Shown here in pieces: positions 36,321 to 45,148 of a stretch of DNA of 60,708 nucleotides (position 1 is its first letter; each line of letters starts with the position of its first letter). A program made the position numbers and the translations under genes. The stretch is from an uncultured bacterium (GTDB lineage: Bacteria > Cyanobacteriota > Vampirovibrionia > Gastranaerophilales > Gastranaerophilaceae): the NCBI GenBank assembly GCA_902766395.1, contig CACXDL010000098.1, positions 1 to 60,708 of the forward strand. Reading direction: 5' to 3'. Under the pieces are notes generated by a model that was given only the letters and a program-made list of their open reading frames with translations, ran no database searches and had not been told where the DNA came from.

Positions 36321-37611
36321 TTTTTTGCTCTTTTCTAAACCAGTAATACACAGCTCTTGCAACTTTTTGAGAACTATGGCGGATTAAACCCTCTTTGTTT
36401 GATTTAATCAAATTTTTTGCAAAAACTTTGATTCCAAGTTTTTTTATTTCCTCAATATCGAGTTTAATAGGGTACGAACCTTGTTCTTTGTATTTATCTG
36501 CAAGATTATCCGGCAAATAATCATTAACTAAAACAGCATCTACAAGATTACTTTGTCCGGAATGTTTCAAAAGAGCCTTGATGTGATCAGATGCGGTGTA
36601 TTCGTCTGTTTCTCCGGGTTGAGTCATAATATTGCAGACATATATTTTTTTAGCTTTTGATTTTGCGATTTCTTCAGATATTTCCTTAATTAGCAAATTC
36701 GGGATTACACTTGTGTAAAGACTCCCTGGCCCAAGAATAATCAACTCTGCATTTCTTATTGCTTCTATAACTTCAGGCATTGCTTTACAATCATGAGGTT
36801 CTGAAAATAATGTTTCAATTTCTCCGCCGGCTTCAGGAATGTTAGATTCTCCGTGTATAATTCGGCCGTCTTTCATTTTTGCGGCTAATTTCATATCATC
36901 AAGAGTTGCCGGTAAAACTCTGCCACGCATTGAAATTACGTTAGCGCTCGCTTTAACCGCGGATGCCATATCACCTGTAATTTCACACATTGCGGTAAGA
37001 AATAAATTCCCAAAACTGTGGCCTTCTAAACCTTCGCCATTATCAAAACGAAATTTAAAAAGTTTTGTAACCAAATCTTCGTCATCCGCAAGCGCCGTCA
37101 TACAGTGCCTGATATCTCCCGGGGGAAGAATCCCTAAAGATTCTCTTAATCTGCCGGAGCTGCCACCGTCATCTCCTACGCTGACAACAGCGGTGATGTT
37201 GTTTGTAATATTCTTTATTCCGCTTAACAACATAGATAAGCCAGTTCCACCACCTACAGCAACAACTCTTGGCCCTCTGCTAAGTTTTCTTCTGCGGTAT
37301 AAGTTTTCTAACAAGATGTCGCTGTTTCTGTCATCAGGTAAATCTAACATTGTAAGATTCGTCATTTTCCAACCTTTAAAGAAAAATGCCGCACCAAACA
37401 TGACAATACCGAAAGCAAGCCATTCTGTAGATATTTTGGTTGCAATTTTACTTATAAACTGCATTGTATAGAATATTGGTTTTATATCAAAGAGTATAAG
37501 TATTCCGATGGTTATAAGAATTGCACCCATTAAAATCATTGCAAACCATCTTTTTACTTGTAATCCCGGAATTAACCAACCTATCTGTTTTGGTATTTTT
37601 ATCTTATTCAT
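36310..37611 (-). CDS. yvcK: YvcK/CofD-like gluconeogenesis factor with N-terminal membrane region
   Basis: A 433-residue protein: two membrane helices at about 22-45 and 60-82, then the CofD-like Rossmann domain with VVAVGGGTGLSMLLSG, VVSVGDDGGSSGRLR, PPGDIRHCMTAL and GPGSLYTSVIPNL. YvcK proteins bind UDP-GlcNAc and affect cell-wall synthesis and growth on gluconeogenic carbon. A membrane-anchored form is known in cyanobacteria and others. ATG has an AAAGGAA site. Confidence 0.9.
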   Translation of the reverse strand: MNKIKIPKQIGWLIPGLQVKRWFAMILMGAILITIGILILFDIKPIFYTMQFISKIATKISTEWLAFGIVMFGAAFFFKGWKMTNLTMLDLPDDRNSDILLENLYRRRKLSRGPRVVAVGGGTGLSMLLSGIKNITNNITAVVSVGDDGGSSGRLRESLGILPPGDIRHCMTALADDEDLVTKLFKFRFDNGEGLEGHSFGNLFLTAMCEITGDMASAVKASANVISMRGRVLPATLDDMKLAAKMKDGRIIHGESNIPEAGGEIETLFSEPHDCKAMPEVIEAIRNAELIILGPGSLYTSVIPNLLIKEISEEIAKSKAKKIYVCNIMTQPGETDEYTASDHIKALLKHSGQSNLVDAVLVNDYLPDNLADKYKEQGSYPIKLDIEEIKKLGIKVFAKNLIKSNKEGLIRHSSQKVARAVYYWFRKEQKNDQ

Positions 37612-37627
37612 ACAGTTCCTTTATGTT

Positions 37628-38422
37628 CTATTCAACCCAGCCTGATTTCATTGCATTTTTATAATTATAAGGTAACGGTGTAATTATATTTTTGGTCTGA
37701 ATAATTAATTCCTGTGCGTTTGGTAACTTATTGGAGAAGTGAATTGTATCAGCTTCTACTATAGTTTTTCCTCCAATGTTATTAGCCACCTGTGAATTTT
37801 GAAGCAGATCTTTTAATCTTTGAATTGAGATATTCGTATTTTCTAAATCTTTTGCATTGAAAATTATGTTACCTGATTCATCATAAATTTTTTCCAAATG
37901 GACTTCGTGTGCAACCTGAATATTTTCCTCTTCACCGACCTGTGTAAGATTTTGACCTGTTGCGCCATAATATACAAGCCAATTTGAACATTTTTTAATT
38001 GCTCTTGCTATTGTTCTTGAGGTTTCAAGATCTTCCATAGCTTTACGGTACATTGCACCATGCGGTCTGACATGTTCTATTTCCATGTTATAAGCTTTCG
38101 CAAATGTCATTAGTGCTCCGACTTGATACATTACAATTGCTTCTAATTCATCATTGTCCATATCCATTTGTCTGTAACCAAAGCCTGAAATATCTTCGTA
38201 ACCGATATGGGCACCCACAACAATATTCTTTTCTTTAGCAGCCAAAAGAGCTTCTTTTATTGTCACAGGATCTCCGGCATGGAAACCGCAAGAAATATTA
38301 ACAGAACTGACATAATCAAGCAGATTATATTCTGAATTATTTCTGTAGACTCCGAAACTTTGTGCCAAGTCGCAGTTAAAATCTATATTTTTTATTGATT
38401 TTCTATCTAATACATTTTGCAT
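37628..38422 (-). CDS. pxpA: LamB/YcsF family protein (5-oxoprolinase subunit A-like)
   Basis: A 264-residue protein with the PxpA motifs: DFNCDLAQSFG, VNISCGFHAGDP, GAHIGYEDISGFGYRQM and the HVRPHGAMY stretch. PxpA works with PxpB and PxpC to open 5-oxoproline to glutamate; no pxpBC genes are nearby, and several residues differ from the usual DLNCDLGESFG and HVKPHGALYN, so activity is less certain. A GAGAGG ribosome site is present. It is 16 bp upstream of yvcK in the same run. Confidence 0.8.
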   Translation of the reverse strand: MQNVLDRKSIKNIDFNCDLAQSFGVYRNNSEYNLLDYVSSVNISCGFHAGDPVTIKEALLAAKEKNIVVGAHIGYEDISGFGYRQMDMDNDELEAIVMYQVGALMTFAKAYNMEIEHVRPHGAMYRKAMEDLETSRTIARAIKKCSNWLVYYGATGQNLTQVGEEENIQVAHEVHLEKIYDESGNIIFNAKDLENTNISIQRLKDLLQNSQVANNIGGKTIVEADTIHFSNKLPNAQELIIQTKNIITPLPYNYKNAMKSGWVE

Positions 38423-38488
38423 ATAATTAAACCTCTCGTTTTGATTATACTATCAAAAAATTATTAATATATCCTATTTTACAAAATC

Positions 38489-39898
38489 TTAATTTAGCAG
38501 TTGTTTTATATAATTTATTGCCTCGTCTTTTGTCTGAACATCTCCGTTAATTTGTGCTTCATGCAAACCTTTTAAAATCTTTCCTAATTCCGGAGACGGT
38601 GCAAGATTAAATAATTTCATAATATCATTACCGTCAAGCAATTTTGGCAACGGTTTCAGAGTTTCCAAAGTTTCAATATAAAAATTTTCTAACCTGCAAA
38701 GCAGGTCTATATTTTCTTCAACTATTTCCGGTGTTATTTCAGGGCCTAATGCTGATAATCTGTCGGCTTTTGCTATTTCAATCATATCAATAGCGTTATC
38801 CTGAGCTTTTCTTACGAACCTCATCATCACTTTGTCGTTTAATTCAGGAGAACACACAACTGCTGTAGCATACATATGATGCTTTATAATTGTTTTGATA
38901 TAGTCAATTTGTTTATTAGAAAAAGCAAGTTTTTTTAGTATTTCAGGAGCCATTTTTGCTCCGGCTTCATCATGCTTGATAAACCTGTGTCTGCCTGTGT
39001 TTTCTTCAATTACCCAGCAGGAAAATTTACCTATATCATGCATAAAAGCTGCAAGTTTTAAATGTGCAAGTCTTGAAAAACCTCCGAAATCAATTTTATC
39101 AAGATGCTCTTTTACTTTGTCTGGAGAATTTTTATATAAAATCCCAATTTGTTTGACAGTTTCTATGCTATGACAGAATAGATCCAAATGGTGATGTGCA
39201 TTAGGCGGAACTTGTTTAAGTTCTCTTACAAACGGGAAAATATATTCTAACAGTCCGGCTTTATCCATTTTCAATAAAGCAGAATGCGCAAATTCTCCGT
39301 TAAATAGTTTCATAAGTTCATATTCAATCCTTTCTTTTGCAGGTTTTTGGATTAATTCTGCATATTTTTTTGAGATATTCATAAGTTCTTCGGATATCTC
39401 AAAACCCAAAACAGAGTGAAATCTGAAAATCCTTAAAAGTCGCAATGGATCATCTGTAAAATTTTCTTCTCTTATTCCGTTTAAAATTTTATTCTCAAAG
39501 TCTTCTAAGCCTCTTGTCAAATCAATAACTTCTCCACTTCGGATATCAGCCAATATTGCATTAATTGTAAGGTCTCTACGTTCAATATCTTCTTTTAATG
39601 AATTATTAATTGGATTTGTTACATCTAGATAGTTAATTTTGTCTTTTAAAACTATGCGGTATATTTTATTTTCAACATCCAAAGGAATAAATTTTCCATC
39701 CAAAAAATCTGCAACTTTTTTTGAAAAACTACCGGCATCTTCGTCTGTTACAATTAAATCTCTGTCAAGAATATCTTTTCCTTGCAAAATATCCCGAACC
39801 GCACCTCCGACAAGATAAATTTCATTGTCAAAAAAACTTGCGATATTATTTAGAATTTCATCATTTTGAATTTTATTTTTTATAATTTGTGTATTCAT
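38489..39898 (-). CDS. cca: CCA-adding tRNA nucleotidyltransferase with HD domain
   Basis: A polymerase beta-type nucleotidyltransferase of about 469 residues. The GGAVRDILQGKDILDRDLIV catalytic motif, DVTNPINNSLKEDIERRDLTINA and DDPLRLLRIFRF motifs are present. A C-terminal HD domain (HHHLDLFCHSIET, AAFMHDIGKF) follows. It could add CCA or only A/C; the tRNA-Asn gene in this window does not encode CCA, which fits a need for it. A start three codons upstream (39907) is equally possible. It overlaps rsmE. Confidence 0.92.
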   Translation of the reverse strand: MNTQIIKNKIQNDEILNNIASFFDNEIYLVGGAVRDILQGKDILDRDLIVTDEDAGSFSKKVADFLDGKFIPLDVENKIYRIVLKDKINYLDVTNPINNSLKEDIERRDLTINAILADIRSGEVIDLTRGLEDFENKILNGIREENFTDDPLRLLRIFRFHSVLGFEISEELMNISKKYAELIQKPAKERIEYELMKLFNGEFAHSALLKMDKAGLLEYIFPFVRELKQVPPNAHHHLDLFCHSIETVKQIGILYKNSPDKVKEHLDKIDFGGFSRLAHLKLAAFMHDIGKFSCWVIEENTGRHRFIKHDEAGAKMAPEILKKLAFSNKQIDYIKTIIKHHMYATAVVCSPELNDKVMMRFVRKAQDNAIDMIEIAKADRLSALGPEITPEIVEENIDLLCRLENFYIETLETLKPLPKLLDGNDIMKLFNLAPSPELGKILKGLHEAQINGDVQTKDEAINYIKQLLN

Positions 39899-40616
39899 AA
39901 ATAACATTTCCTAAGGCAACGGTTGTTGCAGTTTCAGCTTTGAGAATAAGGTTTCCCAGTGTCAGCATTTCTAATTTTTGCTTTTCAAAAAAGTCAAATT
40001 CCCTTTGAGAAAAACCGCCTTCAGGACCTATAATTACAAGAACCTTTTCGCCTTTTTTAACAGGATTTTCTTTAAAAGAATCTCTAATTGTTTTGTTTGC
40101 AATTCTTTCACAGAATGCATAAACTTTGTCAAAATGTTCTTGTTGTAACAGTTTTTCTATTGTTGTTCTTTCAAAGCATTTTGGAATGAAGGCTCTTTCG
40201 CATTGTTTTGATGCTTCGTACATTATCTTTTGCCACTTATCAATTTTTTTATCAATTATTTCATTATTCAGAGCACAATTATCAGTTTTTATAGGGTAAA
40301 TTCCGTATACTCCAAGTTCTGTTGCTTTTTCTATCAGAATATTTTGAGAATCACTTCTTAAAGGACTTTGTGCAAGATAAAGCTCAAAATCAAGAAATCT
40401 TTTGCTTGGATAAGACTTATTAATTTTTACAGTGATTTCGCTATTTGTAATGCTTTCAATAGCAGTTTCGTATTGTATTTGTTTTTTATCAATAAGTAAA
40501 AGATTCTCGCCAACTCTTGCACGTAAGGATCTTGCGATGTGAAAATAATTTTCTTTATCACTAATTGTAATTTTTTTGTTTTCTATCTGATTTGAATTTA
40601 TAAAAAAGTGCGGCAT
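39873..40616 (-). CDS. rsmE: 16S rRNA m3U1498 methyltransferase
   Basis: A 247-residue SPOUT methyltransferase. The knot motifs IGPEGGFSQREFDFF and LTLGNLILKAETATTVAL are at the C-terminus, and SPLRSDSQNILIEKATELGV and ASKQCERAFIP are typical of RsmE. AAAGGAA precedes ATG. The stop overlaps the start of cca. Confidence 0.94.
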   Translation of the reverse strand: MPHFFINSNQIENKKITISDKENYFHIARSLRARVGENLLLIDKKQIQYETAIESITNSEITVKINKSYPSKRFLDFELYLAQSPLRSDSQNILIEKATELGVYGIYPIKTDNCALNNEIIDKKIDKWQKIMYEASKQCERAFIPKCFERTTIEKLLQQEHFDKVYAFCERIANKTIRDSFKENPVKKGEKVLVIIGPEGGFSQREFDFFEKQKLEMLTLGNLILKAETATTVALGNVIYEYTNYKK

Positions 40617-40668
40617 AAAACGTTCCTTTTATTGATGCAAGTATAATAACATAAATATGCATTTCCCC

Positions 40669-42123
40669 CTAATCAATAACAATTTCTTTTTCGTTTCTGT
40701 AGGTAACGTAGCCTAAATTAGCCTTTGGCGGTTTGCGAAGGTATTTGCGTCTGGTATAAATAACACCGATTTTTGAGGAATCTGCTCCCTGGGAATTTTC
40801 TTTGGCAAGTTTTGCACATCTCAAGATTAATTCATCTGACAATTTTTGAGTCTTTAGCAAAACATGGGAGCCGGCGCAGTCTTTTGTATGAAACCATAAA
40901 TCGTCTTCATCTGCCAGTTTTGAAACTATATAATCATTTTGTTTATTATTTTTACCTATGTATATTCTGGTTTGATCTGCCAACTCAATATACATTATTT
41001 TCTCGCAGATATTAGAATGTTTTTTTGACTCATTATTAATTGATAGCGAACTTGGAATTTCTTGCTCAATTTCTTTCAGGTCATATATATTTTTTGAAAT
41101 TTTTAATGAGTATAAAATTTGTTCAAAGTACTGTTTTTGTTGTTTTTGAAATTCAATCAATTCTTCAAGTTTTGTGTTTGCGGTTTTTGATTTGTTATAT
41201 TTTTTATAAAAAATATTTGCGTTTTCTTTTAATGTTTTTTCTTTTTTTAATTTGATTTTGGTCTTGCAATTATTTTCATAATTAAAAACCTCAACTTCAG
41301 AAGAATAATCATGCAAATTATATAAATTCGCCATTATTAAATCACCCCAAAGTCTGTATTTATCCCCTTCGTTATTTTTTAATACCTGATATTCCATTTC
41401 TTTAAGTGATTTTGTAACTTTATTAAGATGCGTGTTTATTTCTGTTTGGTATCTTGATTTAAGGGATTTGAATATATTTTTCTCTATCTGAAGAGCATAA
41501 TAATTATCTATTATCGAATTAACTTCTCCTTGGGGATAAAGATTATTTTGGAAAGAAAACAAAAAAGCATATCTTTCGTTTAAAAAATTGTTTACTTTAG
41601 CTATTGGAGGATAAGTATAAGGAATTTGTCCGTAAACTTCTCTTACCTGACTTTTGTCTGCTCCAACGTTATGAGCACAGCCTAAAATTATATTTGTATC
41701 TGTATTATACAAAATTACATTTGAGTGTTTTCCCATAAGTTCAATTGCAAGGCATAGATATATTTTATCCCCTAATTCATTGTATGTTTCAAAATATAAT
41801 TCTAAAATTCTTTCGTTTTGAGGTTGTTCAATTCTTGCAATTCTTGAATTGTTTAAATATTTTCTTAACAGCATACAAAACATCGGAGGTTTTAAAGGGT
41901 TTTGAATTTGACGTTTTTTATAATTTTCATCAGACATAAAACATATATGATAAAATTGAGGGTAAATATTTATATATAATTGTCTGCTTTTTCCGTTATT
42001 GCGTAAAGTGAAAATAATTTCACGTCTTGTCGGTTGCTGAATTTTATTTATTCTTGCACCCTGAATGAAGTTTTTTTCTTCGCTGACAAAAGCCTGCAGC
42101 ATTAAACTGTCAAATGTAATCAT
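40669..42123 (-). CDS. rqcH: NFACT family protein, RqcH-like ribosome quality control factor
   Basis: RqcH binds stalled 50S subunits and recruits Ala-tRNA for C-terminal tailing. The 484-residue protein has NFACT-N (from MITFDSLML; ELMGKHSNVIL at about 128), a long coiled coil (about 270-340) and the NFACT-R domain (LWFHTKDCAGSHVLL, GYVTYRNEKEI). It is shorter than the usual 560-580. The Asp-Arg pair needed for tRNA use in RqcH/Rqc2 appears here as Glu-Arg (QNERILEL). Confidence 0.88.
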   Translation of the reverse strand: MITFDSLMLQAFVSEEKNFIQGARINKIQQPTRREIIFTLRNNGKSRQLYINIYPQFYHICFMSDENYKKRQIQNPLKPPMFCMLLRKYLNNSRIARIEQPQNERILELYFETYNELGDKIYLCLAIELMGKHSNVILYNTDTNIILGCAHNVGADKSQVREVYGQIPYTYPPIAKVNNFLNERYAFLFSFQNNLYPQGEVNSIIDNYYALQIEKNIFKSLKSRYQTEINTHLNKVTKSLKEMEYQVLKNNEGDKYRLWGDLIMANLYNLHDYSSEVEVFNYENNCKTKIKLKKEKTLKENANIFYKKYNKSKTANTKLEELIEFQKQQKQYFEQILYSLKISKNIYDLKEIEQEIPSSLSINNESKKHSNICEKIMYIELADQTRIYIGKNNKQNDYIVSKLADEDDLWFHTKDCAGSHVLLKTQKLSDELILRCAKLAKENSQGADSSKIGVIYTRRKYLRKPPKANLGYVTYRNEKEIVID

Positions 42124-42188
42124 AAAGAAAAATTACCAAAAATAAATATTTTTGTCTATGATTATTTTGTTCATGTTATTATATATAC

Positions 42189-42264
42189 GTCATTCTGAAT
42201 TTATTTCAGAATCTGTTTATTGTAGTAATAAAAATGTTAGATCCTGAAACAAGTTCAGGATGAC
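42189..42264. repeat. Imperfect inverted repeat (REP-like GTCATTCTGAA element)
   Basis: Two 26-bp arms, 42189-42214 and 42239-42264, match in inverted orientation with 4 transitions around a 24-nt centre. The arm core GTCATTCTGAA and its partner TTCAGGATGAC resemble short palindromic intergenic repeats widespread in many bacterial genomes. It sits 20 bp before aspS. Confidence 0.75.
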
Positions 42265-42284
42265 AGAAAAAGGAAACTTAAGAG

Positions 42285-44066
42285 ATGATTGAAACAAATT
42301 ACAAAGACCATGAATGTGGCAAATTAAATTTAAACAATATTGATCAGACAGTTACTCTTTCCGGATGGGTATCAACTGTCAGAGATTTGGGTGGTATTTT
42401 ATTTATAGAACTTCGTGACAGAAGCGGTTTCTTCCAATTGGTAGCTAATCCTCAGATTAATCCGTCTGTTCATGAAGTGTTTGGAAAAGTTAGATCTGAG
42501 TATGTTATAAAAGTTTCAGGTAAAGTTACAAGACGTCCGGAAGAAACATATAACGAGAAATACCCTACGGGACAAGTTGAAATGTATCCGGATTCGGTGG
42601 AAATTCTTTCTGAATCCAAAACATTACCTTTTGTTTTAGATGATGAAAATGTTTCTGAAGATATTCGTTTAAAATACAGATATTTAGATTTAAGACGTGA
42701 ATCAATGCTTTCAAAATTAGTTTTGCGTCATAACATTGTTCAGGCTATCAGAAATTATATGAACAATTTAGACTTTTTGGAAGTCGAAACCCCAATATTA
42801 ATTAAAACAACTCCGGAAGGGGCAAGAGATTATTTGGTGCCTTCAAGAGTTCAGGAAGGTAAATTCTTTGCGTTGCCTCAATCTCCACAAATCTTTAAAC
42901 AACTTTTGATGGTTGGGGGTATTGAAAGATATTACCAAATCGCAAAATGTTTCAGAGATGAAGATTTAAGAGCTGACAGACAACCGGAATTTACTCAGGT
43001 TGATATAGAAATGTCTTTTGTTGAACAAAAAGATGTTATAAAAGTTGTTGAAGGCTTGATTGTAGATGCATTTAAAGCTGCCGGAGTTGAGGTTAAACCT
43101 CCATTTACTCAAATAACCTGGCAGGAAGCTATGGACAGATTTGGCTCAGATAAACCTGATACAAGATTTGGCTTGGAATTGTTTGATATAGGCGACATCA
43201 TTATGCAATCAGATTTCCAAATTGTTAAAAACACATTACAACAAGGCGGAATTGTTCGTGGTATCAGAATCCCCGGCGGAGCTAAATTCTCAAGAAAAGA
43301 AATTGACGATATTACAAAAATCGCTGTTTCATTTGGAGCTAAGGCTCTTGCAAATATTATTTATCAAGAAGACGGAACTCCAAAATCTCCTGTATTGAAA
43401 TTCGTAACAGATGAACAGGCTAAAGCAATTCAAGAAAGAGCCGGTGCTCAAGCAGGCGATATAATTTTCTTCTTAGCTGATAAACCAAAATTGGTTTATG
43501 ACATTATGGGAAGATTAAGATTACATTTTGGTAAAATGCTCAACCTGATTGATGAATCAAAACACGCATTACTTTGGGTTGTTGATTTTCCAATGTTTGA
43601 ATGGAGTGATGAAGAAGGCAGATTTATGGCAATGCACCATCCGTTTACTTCTCCAAATCTTGAAGATCTTGATAAATTAAAATCAGGAGATTTGGGTAAT
43701 GTTAAATCTATCGCTTACGATATAGTTTATAACGGAACAGAATTGGGTGGCGGTTCAGTTCGTATTCACTCATCTGAAGTTCAACAAGAAATCTTCAAGG
43801 CTTTAGGTTTAACACAAGAAGAAGCTGAAGAAAAATTCGGATTTATGGTAAATGCGTTGCAATACGGTACTCCTCCTCATGCCGGTTTGGCAATCGGTTT
43901 AGACAGGTTAGTCGCATTATTAGCAAGAACAGACTCTATTAGAGATGTAATTGCATTCCCTAAGAATGCCGGCGCTAAATGTCTTATGTCAGGTGCTCCA
44001 GGGGAAGCTTCAATTCAGCAATTGAGAGAACTTCATATAAAAAGTACGGTTCAAACAAACAAATAA
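42285..44066 (+). CDS. aspS: Aspartyl-tRNA synthetase
   Basis: A 593-residue bacterial-type class II synthetase: N-terminal OB fold (VTLSGWVSTVRDLGGILFIELRD), motif 2 FRDEDLRADRQPEFTQ, the GAD insertion at about 280-420, and motif 3 AIGLDRLVALL. ATG has a GGAAA-rich site. Whether it is discriminating or makes Asp-tRNA-Asn cannot be settled by eye; no gatCAB genes are here. Confidence 0.96.
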   Translation: MIETNYKDHECGKLNLNNIDQTVTLSGWVSTVRDLGGILFIELRDRSGFFQLVANPQINPSVHEVFGKVRSEYVIKVSGKVTRRPEETYNEKYPTGQVEMYPDSVEILSESKTLPFVLDDENVSEDIRLKYRYLDLRRESMLSKLVLRHNIVQAIRNYMNNLDFLEVETPILIKTTPEGARDYLVPSRVQEGKFFALPQSPQIFKQLLMVGGIERYYQIAKCFRDEDLRADRQPEFTQVDIEMSFVEQKDVIKVVEGLIVDAFKAAGVEVKPPFTQITWQEAMDRFGSDKPDTRFGLELFDIGDIIMQSDFQIVKNTLQQGGIVRGIRIPGGAKFSRKEIDDITKIAVSFGAKALANIIYQEDGTPKSPVLKFVTDEQAKAIQERAGAQAGDIIFFLADKPKLVYDIMGRLRLHFGKMLNLIDESKHALLWVVDFPMFEWSDEEGRFMAMHHPFTSPNLEDLDKLKSGDLGNVKSIAYDIVYNGTELGGGSVRIHSSEVQQEIFKALGLTQEEAEEKFGFMVNALQYGTPPHAGLAIGLDRLVALLARTDSIRDVIAFPKNAGAKCLMSGAPGEASIQQLRELHIKSTVQTNK

Positions 44067-44081
44067 TCAATACATAAAAAT

Positions 44082-44114
44082 AATAAAAAGCGATGCGTAG
44101 CATCGCTTTTTATT
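44082..44114. terminator. Bidirectional terminator after aspS
   Basis: A 15-bp perfect stem (44082-44096 with 44100-44114) with a GTA loop and A/T flanks lies between aspS and the convergent small gene, overlapping that gene's stop. Confidence 0.85.
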
Positions 44115-44370
44115 ATTTAAATTTTTTCATCATATTAAATCCTCTGCGGGTAAATGTATCAATATCATTATTCATTGCTTTAAATTTTTTTAGTACCTTA
44201 TCTGATAGAATCCTATTGTAAATCGAAGGATTTTTATCCGGACCATTAGGAGGAGTAAGAGATCCTCCTGCAGTTGCAAAGATTAGTTGTTTAGGTTTTG
44301 CTTTTGGTCGGAAATCTTGATATCCGTCAGATTTTAATTTGCATGAATGCGGAACAGCAATTTTAATCAT
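44113..44370 (-). CDS. Small basic hypothetical protein
   Basis: An 85-residue Lys-rich protein (MIKIAVPHSCKLKS...), with a flexible Gly/Pro/Asn-rich middle (GGSLTPPNGPDKNPS) and a helical C-terminus ending KKFK. No domain is recognised. A GAAAGGA site precedes ATG. Confidence 0.55.
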   Translation of the reverse strand: MIKIAVPHSCKLKSDGYQDFRPKAKPKQLIFATAGGSLTPPNGPDKNPSIYNRILSDKVLKKFKAMNNDIDTFTRRGFNMMKKFK

Positions 44371-44445
44371 ATTTATCCTTTCATATATTATTTACAAATT
44401 CATAAAACATAAGAACATAATTAATTACCTGAATGTAAAGTTATT

Positions 44446-44733
44446 TTATAAATTTTTTTTGATGAATTCATGTGCGTTAAGAACGTCATCAGTAGAAATC
44501 GGCGGAGGGCCTTCAATTACTTCAAGGGGGGTATGCATTTTGGTATTTTGATTGTATTTTAAAACAATATCTCCAAAATCTGCTCCGCATTTTTTACAGG
44601 ATAATCTGCAAATCAATATACCATTTTGTTGTTCCATAATTTCTAAAGATTCTGTTGTAAAATCATTTCTGCATTTCGAACAACATAATTCTGAAAATAA
44701 TAGTTTAAATTCCTTCTCATTTACTATTGTCAT
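44446..44733 (-). CDS. Small zinc-ribbon protein
   Basis: A 95-residue protein with two Cys pairs (CSKC at about 18-21 and CKKC at about 46-49) plus extra Cys at 17 and 42, consistent with a zinc ribbon. The C-terminal half contains LEVIEGPPPISTDDVLNAHEFI. No function is assigned. It has no ribosome site but a TAAAAT box 6 nt before ATG. Confidence 0.65.
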   Translation of the reverse strand: MTIVNEKEFKLLFSELCCSKCRNDFTTESLEIMEQQNGILICRLSCKKCGADFGDIVLKYNQNTKMHTPLEVIEGPPPISTDDVLNAHEFIKKNL

Positions 44734-44768
44734 AATTTTATTTTATATAGTCTTAGAGGCATATTCAA
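44734..44768 (-). promoter_or_regulatory. Leaderless-type promoter of the zinc-ribbon gene
   Basis: On the minus strand TTGAAT (44768-44763), 17-nt spacer, TAAAAT (44745-44740), then 6 nt to ATG. Confidence 0.6.
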
Positions 44769-44831
44769 CTTTTTATATTATAAATGTTATTTTTCTTTAA
44801 AATTTGGGATTAATATGAATGGATGGTCTTG

Positions 44832-44900
44832 TGTCATTCTGAGCATTAAATGAGATTCTTCGGGCTGATGCCCTCAGGATGACGGAATGCGAAGAATCTC
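44832..44900. repeat. Interlocked inverted-repeat element (GTCATTCTGAG / GAAGAATCTC family)
   Basis: GTCATTCTGAG (44832-44842) pairs with CTCAGGATGAC (44873-44883), and GAGATTCTTCG (44852-44862) pairs perfectly with CGAAGAATCTC (44890-44900), in crossing order. The sequence strongly resembles the common intergenic repeat of that type and is distinct from but related to the one at 42189. It lies 30 bp upstream of the 30-residue ORF. Confidence 0.7.
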
Positions 44901-44928
44901 AAAAGTTGAATAACCAAAGGAGGTTATC

Positions 44929-45021
44929 ATGGCTATTAACTTAATACTATTCGGTTTTATAGTTTATACCGCACTTATTGTAATCCCAAGCATATGGGAA
45001 GAATTGACCGCTGAAGGATAG
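44929..45021 (+). CDS. 30-residue single-helix membrane peptide gene
   Basis: ATG is preceded 5 nt upstream by a perfect AAAGGAGG (44916-44923), the strongest ribosome site in the window. The 30-codon product starts MAINLILFGFIVYTALI and ends WEELTAEG: one hydrophobic helix (about 4-22) with a short acidic tail. The size and shape resemble small subunits of membrane complexes, but no known family is recognised. It stands between the repeat at 44832 and mnmG. Confidence 0.6.
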   Translation: MAINLILFGFIVYTALIVIPSIWEELTAEG

Positions 45022-45136
45022 TTTGAAAATTGGCAATAAAAGTTTGAAGGTGTAGGATTACGATTTGTTTTTAGTGTTTAAGTTACGCTTAATTTATTAA
45101 GTGTATGTCATGTGCTGTCAAATATTATGTTTAGAT

Positions 45137-45148
45137 TATAATATTTAT
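45137..45148 (+). promoter_or_regulatory. Leaderless-type promoter box of mnmG
   Basis: TATAAT (45137-45142), ATTTAT, ATG at 45149; CTGTCA (45115-45120) is a weak -35 at 16 nt. This sets the start at 45149 rather than 45101. Confidence 0.6.

Noticed and set aside
36839-37471. A 210-codon plus-strand frame opposite yvcK
   Set aside because: Low-complexity Ser/Pro/Leu composition, no ribosome site and full overlap with a clear conserved gene.
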